From Armigeres subalbatus (taxonomy: Eukaryota > Arthropoda > Insecta > Diptera > Culicidae), in the NCBI RefSeq assembly GCF_024139115.2, contig NC_085141.1:378292995-378356994 (forward strand): a stretch of DNA of 64,000 bases. The letters run 5' to 3'. This document shows, piece after piece, positions 11,663-22,998 of this stretch. The notes under the pieces were generated by a model. That model was not told where the DNA came from. It made no database searches and saw only the letters and a program-made list of their open reading frames with translations. Made by a program: the position numbers and the translations under genes. How positions within the stretch are numbered: the stretch's first letter is position 1; every line of letters starts with the position of its first letter.

Positions 11663-12060
11663 CAGTGATGGGAAATGTCAAAAAAATGTCATGGGGTTGC
11701 TATTACTAATTTGCTAATAACTTTATTCAAAAGTTATGTACAATTCGGATTTTTTTATTAACATGTAATGCTCAAAGGATCCTACAAGTTTGCCAAACAG
11801 GTCATTGTTCTAAATACACAGTATGAGGCACGATAACGAATTTAAAAAAATGTCACGGAATGTCATGACATTAATGTCATTTGACACTAATTCGGCTCTC
11901 ACGGCGCCAATTTCAGTTTTAGAGCAATGACCTATTAGAAAAAGTTTTAGTATCCTTTGAAGGCTTTATATTCATATAAAACATACGATTGTAAATTACT
12001 TGTGAAAAAAGTTATTAACAAATTAGTCCCATGACATCGATATGACATTTCCCGTCACTG
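11663..12060. mobile_element. hAT-type MITE with 8-bp TSD, copy 1
   Basis: TIRs CAGTGATGGGAAATGTCA and its complement (TGACATTTCCCGTCACTG). Perfect 8-bp TSD TTCGTATG at 11655-11662 and 12061-12068. The CAGTG terminus plus 8-bp TSD fits hAT-derived MITEs. The interior repeats ATGTCATTTGACA-like palindromes. A relative sits at 31757-32146 and a fragment at 35755-35985. Confidence 0.9.
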
Positions 12061-12068
12061 TTCGTATG

Positions 12069-12484
12069 TGATATTGTTGGTCGAATAAATTGATTGTTCG
12101 TGCCGCTTTTGGTAAAACTTGATGGATGTTTGAATAAACGAGAGGTGGAGTCAATGTTGGTCAAACTGCTTGACCGTGTGTACGTTCCATTATGCAAAAG
12201 AATTTTTTTCAGCCTCCCTTTTTTTTGGGGGTCACCATAAAGGGCTGCCCAAAGCGTGCAGAATTCCTGGAAATCCGGAAGAATGCTACCAACAGGACCC
12301 TGCCGAAAAAGAACCATGTTCCTGCACTCAACTATTGAAGTGAAGAACAATGATCACCTTGTATATATGTTACCTTGCTTTTCCGTTTATATGAATCTTG
12401 TGCAACTGTCAAAACAGAAGCACGCGTTAAAGCATTTCCGCTTTCATAAATGTTTTTGTACTCGAACGAACAAGTCGCAATAAA
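12069..12484. other. Unassigned stretch with a shared repeat block
   Basis: Positions about 12127-12195 match 1090-1150 in inverted orientation (CAAGCAGTTTGAC-AACATTGACTCC) and weakly 11545-11600 (GGGGGTGGAGTCAAGGTTCG). No gene recognised. Confidence 0.5.
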
Positions 12485-13530
12485 GTGAATTCGAAAAGTA
12501 TCTCGCCTGTGTTTTGTTTTCTGACCGCCTATTTCCCTTGTTCACTGAATTGTTGGCTTCCGCGAAACGGAAATCCTCCAATATCAACGAGGAAAACTAT
12601 CCGGCCACGGTGGCTCCCCGACGAGCGATTCCAATCCTTTCACCGTTGCAATGCAACCGCTCAAGCAACTGGTAACAGCAGCTGCGTCGATTCAAGCTCC
12701 AGTATCGCCAACTCCATCCTCCAGCGAATGGCGTCCGAAAATGTCCCACAACCGAAGTAAACGAAAAGTGTCTGATCATTCCGATATTGTGCCGATCACA
12801 CAAAATTCTAAAGTTCCGTCTGCTATTCCTGAAGAAGGTGGATCGCAAATAAGAAAGTTGTCCCAGTATTCTCCCTCTGCCTGTCAATATTTCTACTCCT
12901 TTTTCACCAAAGCCAAAGTCCAATACCGTCACCAGAATCGAACAAACTGTTCTCTTTAAACCAAAGGAAGAACCGTCCACAGAAATAACTAAGGCAGATA
13001 TCTGTGCCAAGCTCGATCCCGTGGAATTCTCTGTGAAGGGAATTCGTGGAATTCGGCTAAGGGACAACGGGGACGTAAGTGTGAGATGTGAAACCCACGA
13101 CTATGCAGTAAAGTTAGTTTCAGCCGCCTCCGTCATTTTGTAGAAAAATACTGTGTTTTAAGCCAAAAACCCCTAAAATCGAGAATAAAAATAATAGGTT
13201 TTCCAAGGAAATTGGTGAATTGATTCACAATTTAAAACAGCAGAACTCTGGAACGGATTCCTTGGATCTCAAAGTACCTAGTCCGAATGTTAAAAAACGA
13301 CTCAAGGAAAAGCAACATAATGTCAGCCATACTTGAAACGGAAGCGAGTGGGGAAAGGTGCATAGTTGTGGAGGCCACGGATGTGATGCGCTGTTTCAAT
13401 TGCTTGGAATACGGCCATAAAGCAGCATCCAGTAAGAATCTTGCTTGTGACCCGATGTGTGCTGGTGGCCAACAGGTCAATGAGTGCCTTGCTGAATATT
13501 TTAAATGCAATAACTGTCATGTACTGGACA
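12485..13530 (+). pseudogene. Decayed Gag-like ORF1 of a non-LTR retrotransposon with CCHC knuckle
   Basis: Plus-strand pieces in several frames: a Ser/Pro-rich N-terminal part around 12651-12960, then KADICAKLDPVEFSVKGIRG with IRLRDNGDVSVRC (about 12990-13110). Near the end is VMRCFNCLEYGHKAASSKNL followed by FKCNNCH, the zinc-knuckle region. The order (hydrophilic N-term, 'LDPVE..VKGIR' domain, knuckles) is that of ORF1 proteins of Jockey/R1-like LINEs. There are stops and shifts near 13140, 13240 and 13330. The matching ORF2 is not found downstream: the minus-strand RTE-like element begins at about 13545, so this copy was interrupted or truncated there. Confidence 0.72.
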
Positions 13531-13559
13531 CAAAACGGACTTCTCCCTACGATCAGCTA

Positions 13560-16077
13560 TGACACCATGTTTCGCTACGTATAACAGCACAGATTTCACG
13601 TTAGAGTTGAAAATTCGTATTTTGGTGCGTTCACTTATCTGCCTGTTTTTCCAGATATTCCTTAAACTCGCAAAGGCAGCCCTTGCTTTCTTGATCCGTG
13701 CGCCTATGTCGATCTTGGTACCGCCATCTGACGCCATTTGGCTACCAAGATATTGGAAGCTTTCAACGATTTGGTTTTGTTGACGTTGATGACTAAACCT
13801 GCCGAAGAGGAGTGCAACATCATCCGCCAATTTGAAGTCATTTAGGTGCTCCATGGTTATAGGCTGCCATAACAGCCCGCGGTTTGGTTCACGGTCAATC
13901 GCATCTACCAGAATCTCGTCGATTACGATGAGGAACAGTTACGGTGATAGAATACATCCTTGCCTCACACCAGCTACGACCCGAATAGGGTCGGACAAGA
14001 CCCCAGCAGCACTCTACACGAGCACTCTACACGAGAAGGCCTCGTACTGTGCCTCGATGAGGCCGATGATTTTCTCAGGAACCCCCTTGCGTCTCAGGGC
14101 GCCCCACATATTCTCGTGATTGAGACGGTCGAAAGCTTTTTCGTAGTCAAAGAATACCAAGTAAAGGGACTCTTGGAATTCGTTGACCTGCTCCAGAATG
14201 ATGCGGAGCGTGACAATATGGTCCACACAGGATCTTCCGGCACGGAATCCGGCTTGCTGCCGCTGGAGAGTCGCATCGATCTTCTCCTGAATCCGGGCTA
14301 GGATAATTTTGCACAGAACTTTAAGAACGGTACACAGCAACATAATGCCTCGCCAGTTATCGCATACAGTCAGGTCACCCTTTTTGGGCACCTTCACTAA
14401 GATACCTTGCATCCAGTCGACCGGGAAAGTTGCGGTGTCCCAGATATTACGAAATAAACGATGCAGAAGTTGAGCGGATGTCATGGGGTCAGCTTTGAGT
14501 TGATATGCGGTCGACCCCTGGGGCTTTATTCGATTTCATGCTTTGGATGGCTGTTTGAATCTCTAGCAGTGATGGAGCTTCGGTATTGACGCGTGTTATA
14601 CGTCGGATCCTAGGCAGATCATGCCGAGGTGGTGATAGCCTGGCTGGCACTTGAAAAAGTTGTTCGAAGTCAGCTGGTCAGTTGGGTCGGTCAATAACTG
14701 ATAATTCGCGTCTTTCACAGGCATCGTTGCATTCATCTTCGCCCCGCTTAAGCGTCTTGAGATATCGTAGAGGAGGCGAATGTCCCCGGTTGCGGCGGCT
14801 CTCCTCCTTCGTCGGCCAGAGAGTCTGCCCACGCTCGCTTGTCCCGTCGACATAAGCGTTTTACTTCCTTCTCAAGAGCCGCGTATCGTTGGCGGGCTAG
14901 AACTTTGGCTCCTCTGGTTTTGATCGCTCTATCGCGGCTTTGGCTTCTCTTCGCTCCTCTATCTTCCTCCAGGTCTCATCGGTGATCCATTGTTTTCTCT
15001 GGGTGCGTAGTTCGCCCAGATTGTTCTCGCTGGTGGCGATGAAGGCATTCTTGATGGCGGTCCATTGGTCTTCCACGCTGCCACCTTCCGGAATATCTGC
15101 AGCACGCGTCTCCAGTTCTTCAACGAAGGACCGTTTCACCGTGGCATCTTCCAGTCGGCGTGTGTTGAATCGTCGTCCAACTCTTTCCTCCTGCCGACGA
15201 ATCCGCGCAGGCGTATTTCGCCGATGAGGAGGTGATGATCAGATGCGATATCGGCACTACGTTTATTCCGTACATCAAGAAGGCTCCGTTTCCATTTTCG
15301 GCTGATGCAGATGTGGTCGATTTGATTTTCTGTAAAGCCGTCACGGGAGACCCACGTGACCTTGTGAACCGGTCGATGAGGGAAGAGCGACCCCCCGATC
15401 ACCATGTCGTTATTACCACAAAATTCTGCGAACAGCTCTCCGTTTTCGCTCATTTCTCCGAGACCATGGCGTCCCATAATGCGCTCATGGTTCGAGTTGT
15501 CGGATCCGATCTTCGCATTGAAGTCGCCCAAACAGATCTTGATATCACCCTTCGGAATTCTATCTACGACGGCATTGAGTTGACTGTAGAAGTTCTCTTT
15601 GTCTTGCAGATCGGCAGCATCGGTTGGCGCATAACATTGGATTATAGTAAGGTTTCGGACCCGTGTTCTAAATCTGGCAACGATTATCCTTTCACTTATA
15701 GGTTCCCACTTCATAAGCGCAGAGTGTGCCTGAGCGCTTAGTAGGAAGCCAACTCCGCGATGCCGGGGAGCGTGTTCACCTCGTAAACCAGAGTATAGCA
15801 GAACTTGTCCCGACGGCGTTCTGTGTTCTCCAAAGTTTGGCCAACGGACTTCACTCAGTCCCAGGATCTCAAGCTTCATGCGGCGTGCCTCATTGGCAAG
15901 TTGTGCCAATTTACCCTGCTGGGCTAGGGTTAAAACGTTCCATGTTCCTATTCGTGTCCGTTGTTTCGCGCTAAGAGTCGTCGCCGTAAAATCAGTCCGT
16001 ATTCTTTCATTATCGGATTCTCGAACAAATTGATGTTTCGGGAACAGTAGGTTGTTGGCCCAAGGTTCCCTATCCAC
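13560..16077 (-). pseudogene. RTE-like endonuclease/reverse transcriptase, frameshifted
   Basis: The endonuclease (16077 to about 15136) is intact: RIGTWNVLTLAQQGKL, LGLSEVRWPN, ERIIVARFRT, LGDFNAKIGSDN, ENQIDHICIS, ASDHHLLIGE, i.e. the full APE-like catalytic set. The reverse transcriptase follows in pieces: WRGIMLLCTVLKVL and FFDYEKAFDRLN (14484-14014), GVRQGCILSP (about 13960) and catalytic LADDVALL (13854 onward), then SNVKSVLLY before the alignment decays at about 13580. At least four frameshifts separate the pieces (near 15136, 14880, 14550, 13940). The intact endonuclease with a broken RT shows the copy is dead but not ancient. Confidence 0.87.
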
Positions 16078-16347
16078 CGGGATGGGGCTGCCATCTTAGG
16101 TATAGCTTCCGGGGAATAGCATTTCATATTCAGCCGCTGGATGCCAGAACAGACGCTGTTGGAGCCGCACCTCCTTGGTGAACAGATGCTCGGTCAGTCG
16201 GGTCAAATTTGTTTAAAGTCCCATCCAACACCAGGACTAGGCTAGTGCGCTTTGAGCGGCACACGGTCGCTTTGATAAGGCCTGCTTGGGGACACATGCA
16301 GCTTTTTATAGAAGTTCAACAGAGCCCGATGTCGAACCCCACCACAT

Positions 16348-17015
16348 TAGACTGATTCAAATTTTGACTTTTTCGCTCCCATGTGCTCAAGCGATTATAT
16401 TTGCTATTTTAACAATCATCCTACATTTTTAGCTAATTTGGTTGTAATTTGAGTGAGCACGCGCATTATGAAGTTTGTATGAAAATCGATATGAAAACAG
16501 TAACTTTTGGGCAAACCGTTCCACAACGTTTTCCATTAAACTTCAAAAACGTATGAATACATTGGCTACATAGCAAATTTAGAAAGGAGGCAGCTCATCT
16601 TTGTTGCGAATCGATTTGATGCTTACAAGAAAAGTTATTAACGAAACACTGAATCGTGGGAAATTCAATTTAACACGTAAAAGAATAACATCAATATCAA
16701 TAATGAGCATTCTTGTTTTCTATATAACTTCGCTTACAAAAGTCAAATCGCTTCGCAACAACAACTGTCTTTCAGCTTAGGAAGTGTTCTATGAAGTCTG
16801 CGCCTTAATTATATTCAAATAGTTCATGGGCCACCTCACGGAACGATCTTTTACATAAATGGCGATTTCCATAATAATTTTCATACAAACTTCAAATTAC
16901 GTGTGCACAATCAAATAACATTCAAATTAACTAAAAATTTAGGAGGTTTATTTAAATAGCAAATGCAACCGTTTAAGCATGGGGGTGCAAAAAAGTCAAA
17001 ATTTGAATCACTCTA
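16348..17015. mobile_element. Mutator-like MITE, about 150-bp TIRs, 9-bp TSD
   Basis: Left end TAGACTGATTCAAATTTTGA and right end TCAAAATTTGAATCACTCTA are inverted copies; similarity continues about 150 bp inward (for example ATTTGCTATTT, GAAGTTTGTATGAAAAT). Perfect 9-bp TSD CCACCACAT at 16339-16347 and 17016-17024. Long TIRs with a 9-bp TSD are the hallmark of Mutator-like elements. 668 bp, no transposase. It lies in the 5' UTR of the RTE-like LINE. Confidence 0.9.
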
Positions 17016-17129
17016 CCACCACATCCTAGGCAGACCCCACAGGACGCACCCTCTCACTCTAGCTGATGTCAGAAGGACAACAGTTCCCAGGCTGCACTAC
17101 CAGCTAAGTACGCAACCCTTAGCTGGCGG

Positions 17130-18392
17130 GGGCAGCAGGGACAGCAGGAACAGCATGATGTCCAAGGGCTTGACGACCCCTCCCCAGCTGTCTGCGAGTC
17201 AGGGAGAACTGCCTAGGGCGTGGTGGGATTTAGCAGTGGGCTCTGCTAAAATCCCTCCCAAAAAACCACAAGTGCCCGTAAGCGGACTCTATCAAAGCGA
17301 CTGTGTGCCGCTTCAAAAGCACAAGCCCAGGGAGGGAGTGCCAACTGGCATGTGGAGTGTCCCTACTTCGGTAGGGTAGTGCGTGAGCTGCTTCGGCAGG
17401 GAGTGAGTGATCTGTTTGTGCTGAGGCAGGAGTGTCATAGCGAGTCGCCGCCGCTATGGCCACCTCGAAGCGCAGCAGAAGTCTGAGTATGGACTGCACA
17501 TGCTAAGGTAAGAGTGTCGTAGCGTAGTATCGTTGATTAGTCCCCACATACCGCTATCGACACCTCGAGGCATGGCAGTGGAGTGTTAGAATAAGTTGTG
17601 GAGTGTACCTACTTCGGTAGGGTAGCGCGTGAGCTGCTTCGGCAGGGAGTGAGTGATCTGGTTGTGCTGAGGCAGGAGTGTCATAGCGTGTCTCCGCCGC
17701 TATTGTCACCTCAAAGCGCAGCAGAAGTCTGAGTATGGACTGCACATGCTGAGGCAGGAGTCGAGGTATCCCATCGACACCTCGAGGCATTGCAGTGGAG
17801 TGTTAGAGTGAGCACCCGAAAAAGGGTCACATGGAGCGAATGGCCTTTGGAGAAGCTGCTTCGGCGGCAAGGTAGCAGTGGGTTGTACCCACACACCTAC
17901 AGTTGTGCACATGTGGTGCATGGGGAGTGTCCCTGCTTCGGCAGGGTAGCGTATGGTCTGCTTCGGCAGTGGTGTGATTGATCTGCTCGTGCTGAGGCAG
18001 AGTGTCGTAGCGCAATATCTGTAGGCCCAGGCAGTTACCGCTATTGACACCTCGAGGCATGGCAGCGGAGCGTCCGGGAGAGCATCCAAGTAAGACTCAA
18101 ATGGAGTGAATGGGGTGCGAGCACCCAAGTCAGTCTCGCGTGGGACGAGTGCCTGTGTGAGCGATAATGAGTGAGTACGCTTAGTACTGCCGTCCCCCCA
18201 GAAGTAGTACTGCGAGGTAGTTCCTGGGGGAAACGATGGTGGAGCCCAAGGGAGTTTAGTCGGTATTACCGGTATGGTCGAGTCCGACACTCCAGTACAC
18301 TTCCGTGTGGTAGTTTGGCAACTACAATGCACGTGTACTGGGTTAGTGTGTAAATGCATTCTCCCTTGTAAAAAAAAAAAAAAAAAAAAAAA
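17130..18392 (+). mobile_element. Non-coding poly(A) retroelement with 5' tandem repeats, 14-bp TSD
   Basis: Flanked by CCCTTAGCTGGCGG at 17116-17129 and 18393-18406; the 3' end is a run of over 20 A (18370-18392). GC-rich relative to its surroundings. Its first 250 bp align with the 5' UTR of the minus-strand RTE-like LINE it sits in (shared TATCAAAGCGAC-GTGTGCCG, CCTAGG-GTGGTGGG, GGGCTCTG). Tandem units follow, then a unique 3' part. No open frame resembles a retrotransposon protein, so it appears to be a non-autonomous LINE derivative or an internally deleted copy. Confidence 0.82.
17355..18075 (+). repeat. Imperfect tandem repeats inside the poly(A) element
   Basis: Three imperfect copies of a block beginning GTGGAGTGT-CCTACTTCGG, each followed by GAGCTGCTTCGGCAGGGAG, TGTGCTGAGGCAGGAGTGTC and ending CACCTCGAGGCATGGCAG (starts near 17352, 17597 and 17920; spacing about 245-325 bp). 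Tandem units in a 5' UTR are known promoters in several LINE families; that role here is inference. Confidence 0.72.
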
Positions 18393-18560
18393 CCCTTAGC
18401 TGGCGGTCAATTGTCATCGGAAGACCCGTGGAAGCGTGAGTATTGGAACTTGTGAGGACCAGAGCTATGTAAGGCGCCCCTTCCCGGATGTCAACTCACC
18501 ATTTCGCAGCCCTAGCAATTAGAAGAATATGCTCCCAGAGTGAACCATCTTGACTCCAGC

Positions 18561-19051
18561 AAGCACGCCGCAACCCTTCACCCAACTGAAAATCTCTTCT
18601 ATCGGGTACCGGGACGCAAACTTTCCACTGGCCATAAGGAAGGTCCTTTTCCGCTCATCACAGTCGAGCCAATGCAGCCAGCGATCTTGGGCCGTCCCGG
18701 CCCTGTGTTTGAAGCAGGTGAAGGGACCTTCCAACAGCGATTTCCACGTTTATTTTGGAAAACACGCACGCAGAAGGAACTCTGAATGATGCAAAAATAA
18801 ACTCGAGCATGATCTCAGAAGAATATGGAGATACCATTTTAGGAGATCCGTTAGAGTTTGCGGAAGAAAGTGAATGTGAGTGTACAGTTGAGGAGAAGGA
18901 CGAAGCCGGTGGCTGTGCGTCTGAGCACATTAGCCGAAATAATTCGAAATTCTTTGTAGTAGTAATAAAATTCTTCTTTATTTAGTCATTTTTTGTTTAC
19001 AATTATTTTTTACATGTACAGTGATCGACCGGCTTGGCCCTCCAATTTCGA
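18561..19051. other. Unassigned sequence between two LINEs
   Basis: Contains open frames on both strands (plus 18755-18985, acidic peptide; minus 18734-18519, with RKRTFLMASGKFASRYPIEE) that I do not recognise. It may be the outermost 5' part of the RTE-like LINE or host DNA. Confidence 0.4.
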
Positions 19052-19198
19052 TTTGAATTTTTTTTTTAATGTTGTTATTTGAGTTTTAAGATATAATATA
19101 TCATGACGGCCTTTAGGAGGTGCTAGTGTGTTTTTAAAAATTTGATAACCTAACCTAACTACTATGTTACAATAAAAATTTGATAACCTAGATTGGAA

Positions 19199-21198
19199 CT
19201 AGCGCCCTAATTGGAGCCTGGTCCGAATGCAAGCAACGGACCCTAAACTCTCACCAAAGCGTTCATGTATGGTTTTTATACCGGCCAGATGGTGGACCTC
19301 GGATGTTCTTGTCCTGGGAGGGGTGTTGAGGATCATCCTCAGGAATTTGTTTTGGACCCGTTGAAGTTTGAGGTGGTGGGTTTTAGCGCAGCTCTCCCAG
19401 ACCGGCATGCCGTATTCGATCACAGGCAGAATGATTTGCTTGTAGACAGCAAGTTTATTTTTCAGGGACAATGACGACCGACGGTTGATTAAAGGGTACA
19501 GTAGTTTTAACAAAACGTTAGACTTTGTCACCGTCTTGTCAACCTGTTGCCTGAAAATAAGCTTGCTGTCGAGGGTCAAGCCAAGGTAGTCGGCCTCATT
19601 GACCTATTCCACAGTCATGCCTTTGAGGATGATATTGCAGTCCCCAGGCGGAACATGTTTAGGGGATTTAGAGTGGGGGAAATGATGACTTGGGTCTTTC
19701 CCGCGTTGATACAGATCTTCCAGCTAGTGAGGTACTCTGTCAGCACATCCAGGACTCGTTGGAGTTTTGCCACTAGCGCTCTGATTACTCTACCATTGTA
19801 GACGATGGAGGTGTCATCTGCGAACAAAGGCAGAATGCCGCCTTCTGGAGGTTCTGGCATGTCGGAGGTGAACAGATTGAAAAGCAGGGACCCGAGGATA
19901 CTGCCCTGGGGGACGCCTACGACGATGTTGTGCGCATTGGAGCTCGCTCCGCTGATTGAGACCCGGAATGTACTTGCCGACAGGTAATTGTTGATGATTT
20001 TCACCAGGTAGCTGGGAAGATTGTAGCGTTGTAGTTTGTACAACAAGGCCATCATGCGATGGGAAGTAGCTGAACCGGAGACACTGATTAAAGATCAGCG
20101 AGAGGTGCTCAAAGAACGGAGCACTCATGTGTTTGAGCTCGAGATTCAGGATGCTGTCGAAGCCTGGGGCCTTCATTTTCTTCGATGATTTGATATAGGC
20201 CGTCAATTTGCCAGCTGAGATCTCCAACTCCTCCGAGAAGTCGTTGGGAATCAAATGGATGTTGTTAGCATGCTCGTTGACGGCTGCTTCGTGTGGACTG
20301 ACGATGTTCTGCCCAAGATTGTGTGAGCTGACGAAGTGACGACCTACTTCAGCGACCTTCTCTGCAGGAGTTATCAAGCTATCCTTAGAGCCATTATTGT
20401 CTAGTGGGATCAAAGGTGGATTGGGCCGAGGCTTGGATTTTAGTATTTTGGTCATTTTCCAGAACGGCTTAGCATAATCTGAGAGAGTGCGGATCTTATT
20501 CGAGAAGTCGTTATTTTTGAGGTCCACCATTCTGACCTTGACAATTTTTGTGATTCGATTGCAGCGTGCCTTAAACTCAGGTAGTCCAGTACGCTGAAAC
20601 TGCCTACGAATGACATTCCGCAATCGAATCAAATCTTTGGTGAGTGTATCGATGTTTAAGGAGTTGCTTACCTGCCGAGCCGTCGGGACATGCTGCTCTC
20701 TGGCCACCGAGATTGCCTCTTCGATGGCGCACAGCTGGCTGTCGATAGTTTCCGGCGTTTCCGGACGCACCTCCTCGTAATCGATGGTGTTGTCGACGCA
20801 TTGCTGGCTCCACTGCCAGTTCACTCGATGGTAATTTCGCCGTAACTGCTGGTGCCGATTGACCGAGGAGCCCACTTCTGCCACCACCGGATAGTGATCC
20901 GAGCTGAGCTCCGGCTGCGAGACGTAATCGTTCATGTTGGTTATGTATAGGTCGAGGGTTGCGTGGATACCCGACCGACTCAGCCGAGTGGGGGAATTCC
21001 GGGCTCAAGAACGTGTAGTGGCCTTTCTCCATGTCGTTGCTCCAGATGGTGCCGTTCCGATTGCCGCGACTGTTGCCCCAGGCTTGATGTTTGGCATTCA
21101 GGTCGCCGGCAATGATGTACTGCCCTTGTCTCCACGTTAGCTTGACGATGTTCCTTCGAAGGGCGACAGATAAACCATTGCCGGCTTTAGCTTGAGTT
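19199..21198 (-). pseudogene. Jockey-clade ORF2, endonuclease end plus reverse transcriptase, internally deleted
   Basis: Resumes the endonuclease (AGDLNAKHQAWGN, SSDHYPVVAEV), then the linker (IRTLSDYAKPFWKMTKILKS, APGFDSILNLELK). At 20055-20070 FNQCLRFSYFPSH joins directly to the DGLVYKLQRYNLP region. About 100 residues of RT, including the motif with the first catalytic Asp, are therefore deleted. GVPQGSILGSLLFNLF, catalytic FADDTSI and the C-terminal YKQIILPVIEYGMPVWE region follow in shifted frames. The deletion alone makes it inactive. Confidence 0.86.
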
Positions 21199-21684
21199 CC
21201 CGACCAGTAGATAGTAACAGATTTATATCTGAATTTGTTATTCTGTTACAGCAGTTTTTTATAACAGCGGTTGTTATAAAACATGTACCATTATTAGTTA
21301 AAATAATAAAGTTTGTAACAAAATCTCTTCTAGTTTTAACAAAAATATTACTAAACTAACTGACCCGGCGAACTTTGTCTCGCCCAAAACTGATCAATTT
21401 GCTGATATATTTTTTTACGTACACAATTTATCTAAAAAACAATCCGGTTTTTCAAAATAATGTTTCCTTTTTTTTGACATTATTTTATCATGACACTTTT
21501 CGAAATAATTTAGTAGCCAAACCAAAATTAACAAAAATCGATCTTTCCGTTATCTGATGATAATGTCAACTTAAATGACATGATTTGAAATTATCATTCA
21601 AAATGCACGACAAAACCATTTCATCGGAGAGATTTTATTTCGATTGTCAATATTTTTCAATATTAACAAAAATTGGGTTGTCTA

Positions 21685-21884
21685 CACCCAAAAAAATCTG
21701 CACGTTCTTTCCACCTGAAAAAATACGTTCTACGTGAAAATCAGGTAAGTTCTACCTGAGTTTTGGATAGAATTCACCGGACACGTAAGTTTCACCTGAA
21801 TTTTCTGAAGCATTTGCAGCTACGTGTGCACGTAAAATGTACCTGAAAATTCAGGTGGAAACAACGTTTAGATTATTTGGAGTG
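21685..21884. mobile_element. 200-bp TA-flanked MITE with CACCTGAA motifs
   Basis: Inverted ends (CACCCAAAAAAATCTGCACG and, inverted, CACTCCAAATAATCTAAACG) with similarity running through TTTCCACCTGAA. Flanked by TA at 21683-21684 and 21885-21886. The sequence at 22090-22130 (GGGTTGTCTATTCTTGAG) is a duplicated copy of the same host segment without the insert, which gives the empty site. The interior has several CACCTGAA/TTCAGGTG units. Confidence 0.85.
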
Positions 21885-22689
21885 TATTCTATGTCTCTGG
21901 AGTCATGTGCGGTCGTACAAATGCCAACTTTGTTATATATATATAGATGATCAAAATTGAAAAAAAAAATCATGCACAATTGTACGAAAAACCATTTCAA
22001 CGAAAAGATTGGGCATTGATCTTTAAAGTATTCCATTTCATCGTAACATTTTTCCTCGTAAATAGAAGAAGAAAAGGGATATAGATTAGCAAAAATTGGG
22101 TTGTCTATTCTTGAGTGATGCGCGGTCGTACAAATGCCAACTTTGTTTTATATATAGAAGAAAGAATATCCCGGGCAGAAGCCATGAACAGCATAACAAA
22201 ACATGATATGGACTTGTTTGATATAAGAGATAAAGGAACAGGCAACAATATAACAAATTTGCACCAAAATATCATTTTAATACCAAGGTATGCTATGGAT
22301 AAGAACAAACTAATGACACATGATATTGATCACTTATTACAAATAGCGTAACTTGATCTTCTCATGATATTTCTATGCAAAATATTGATATTATCGTCTG
22401 ATCTTTTATCTCTTACATCAATCATGTCCATATCTCATTTTGCTATCTTATCAACATTTGATATTATTGAGCTATTTTCATCTACTCGGGATGTAATTAA
22501 TCGAACAAAAATACAACTCGATGTGTTACATAAAAAGTGGTGGAAATAGCTTATACTATAACAAATTATGTTATTGAAAAGATTATGATTATCCATAATG
22601 TAGGCAATTAACTTTGTCCAGCTGGTTCAACTATGAATGTAGGTTAAAGTTATACTAAAGGTGGTACCTTCGTTTTTTTTCCAATGAAT

Positions 22690-22998
22690 CACCTGCTTTG
22701 AGCGTAATTACAGCGGCACACTAGGAGTTAACTTTCTGAAATCAGTATGGCGAAAGGCATCTAAGGTTCGATTTCTCAAAATTAAGCGCCTTCATCGAAA
22801 AAATATTTGGTAGGCGTAGTAGCGGACACCTTCATCCATAACCGGTACCAAATAGTTTTTCATGAAAAGTTCTTTATTTTGAGAAATCGAACCTTAGATG
22901 CCTTTCGCCATACAAATTTCTGGCGGTTAACTCATGCTGGCTATTTTGCGCATATACGATAGCGCCTGGATGTGGAAGCGGCGAGTAGAAAATCAGCC
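22690..22998. repeat. Dispersed repeat with internal inverted arms, copy 2
   Basis: Second copy of the 11200-11525 repeat. Its inverted arms are better preserved: ATGGCGAAAGGCATCTAAGG (about 22748-22767) pairs with CCTTAGATGCCTTTCGCCAT (about 22892-22911), and the pairing extends through GTTCGATTTCTCAAAAT. Confidence 0.78.

Larger units (their letters stand above)
13545..18560 (-). mobile_element. Second RTE-like LINE (SR2-like), with two later insertions in its 5' region
   Basis: Coding part about 13560-16077 and 5' untranslated part up to about 18.5 kb. The 5' part is broken by a Mutator-like MITE (16348-17015) and by a poly(A) element (17130-18392). Removing both rejoins the sequence without a seam at the two TSDs. 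The 3' end is missing: the reverse transcriptase stops around the LLYG-ETW region, and the usual C-terminal WPHNWISN/WVGH block is absent here, though that block occurs alone near 58740 and 55935. The outer 5' limit is uncertain. Confidence 0.75.

Noticed and set aside
17230..18359. Minus-strand open frames up to 217 residues in the poly(A) element
   Set aside because: GC-rich tandem repeats keep frames open by chance; the peptides are repetitive and low-complexity, and the element reads in the opposite sense.
18755..18985. Small acidic protein gene (75 residues) on the plus strand
   Set aside because: No recognisable domain, no splice or promoter context, and it overlaps unassigned transposon-flanking DNA; left as unassigned.
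21358..21420. Independent gene start at GACCCGGCGAACTTTGTC
   Set aside because: It is a widespread mosquito repeat motif also seen at 8172, 48270 and 60006 in this window.
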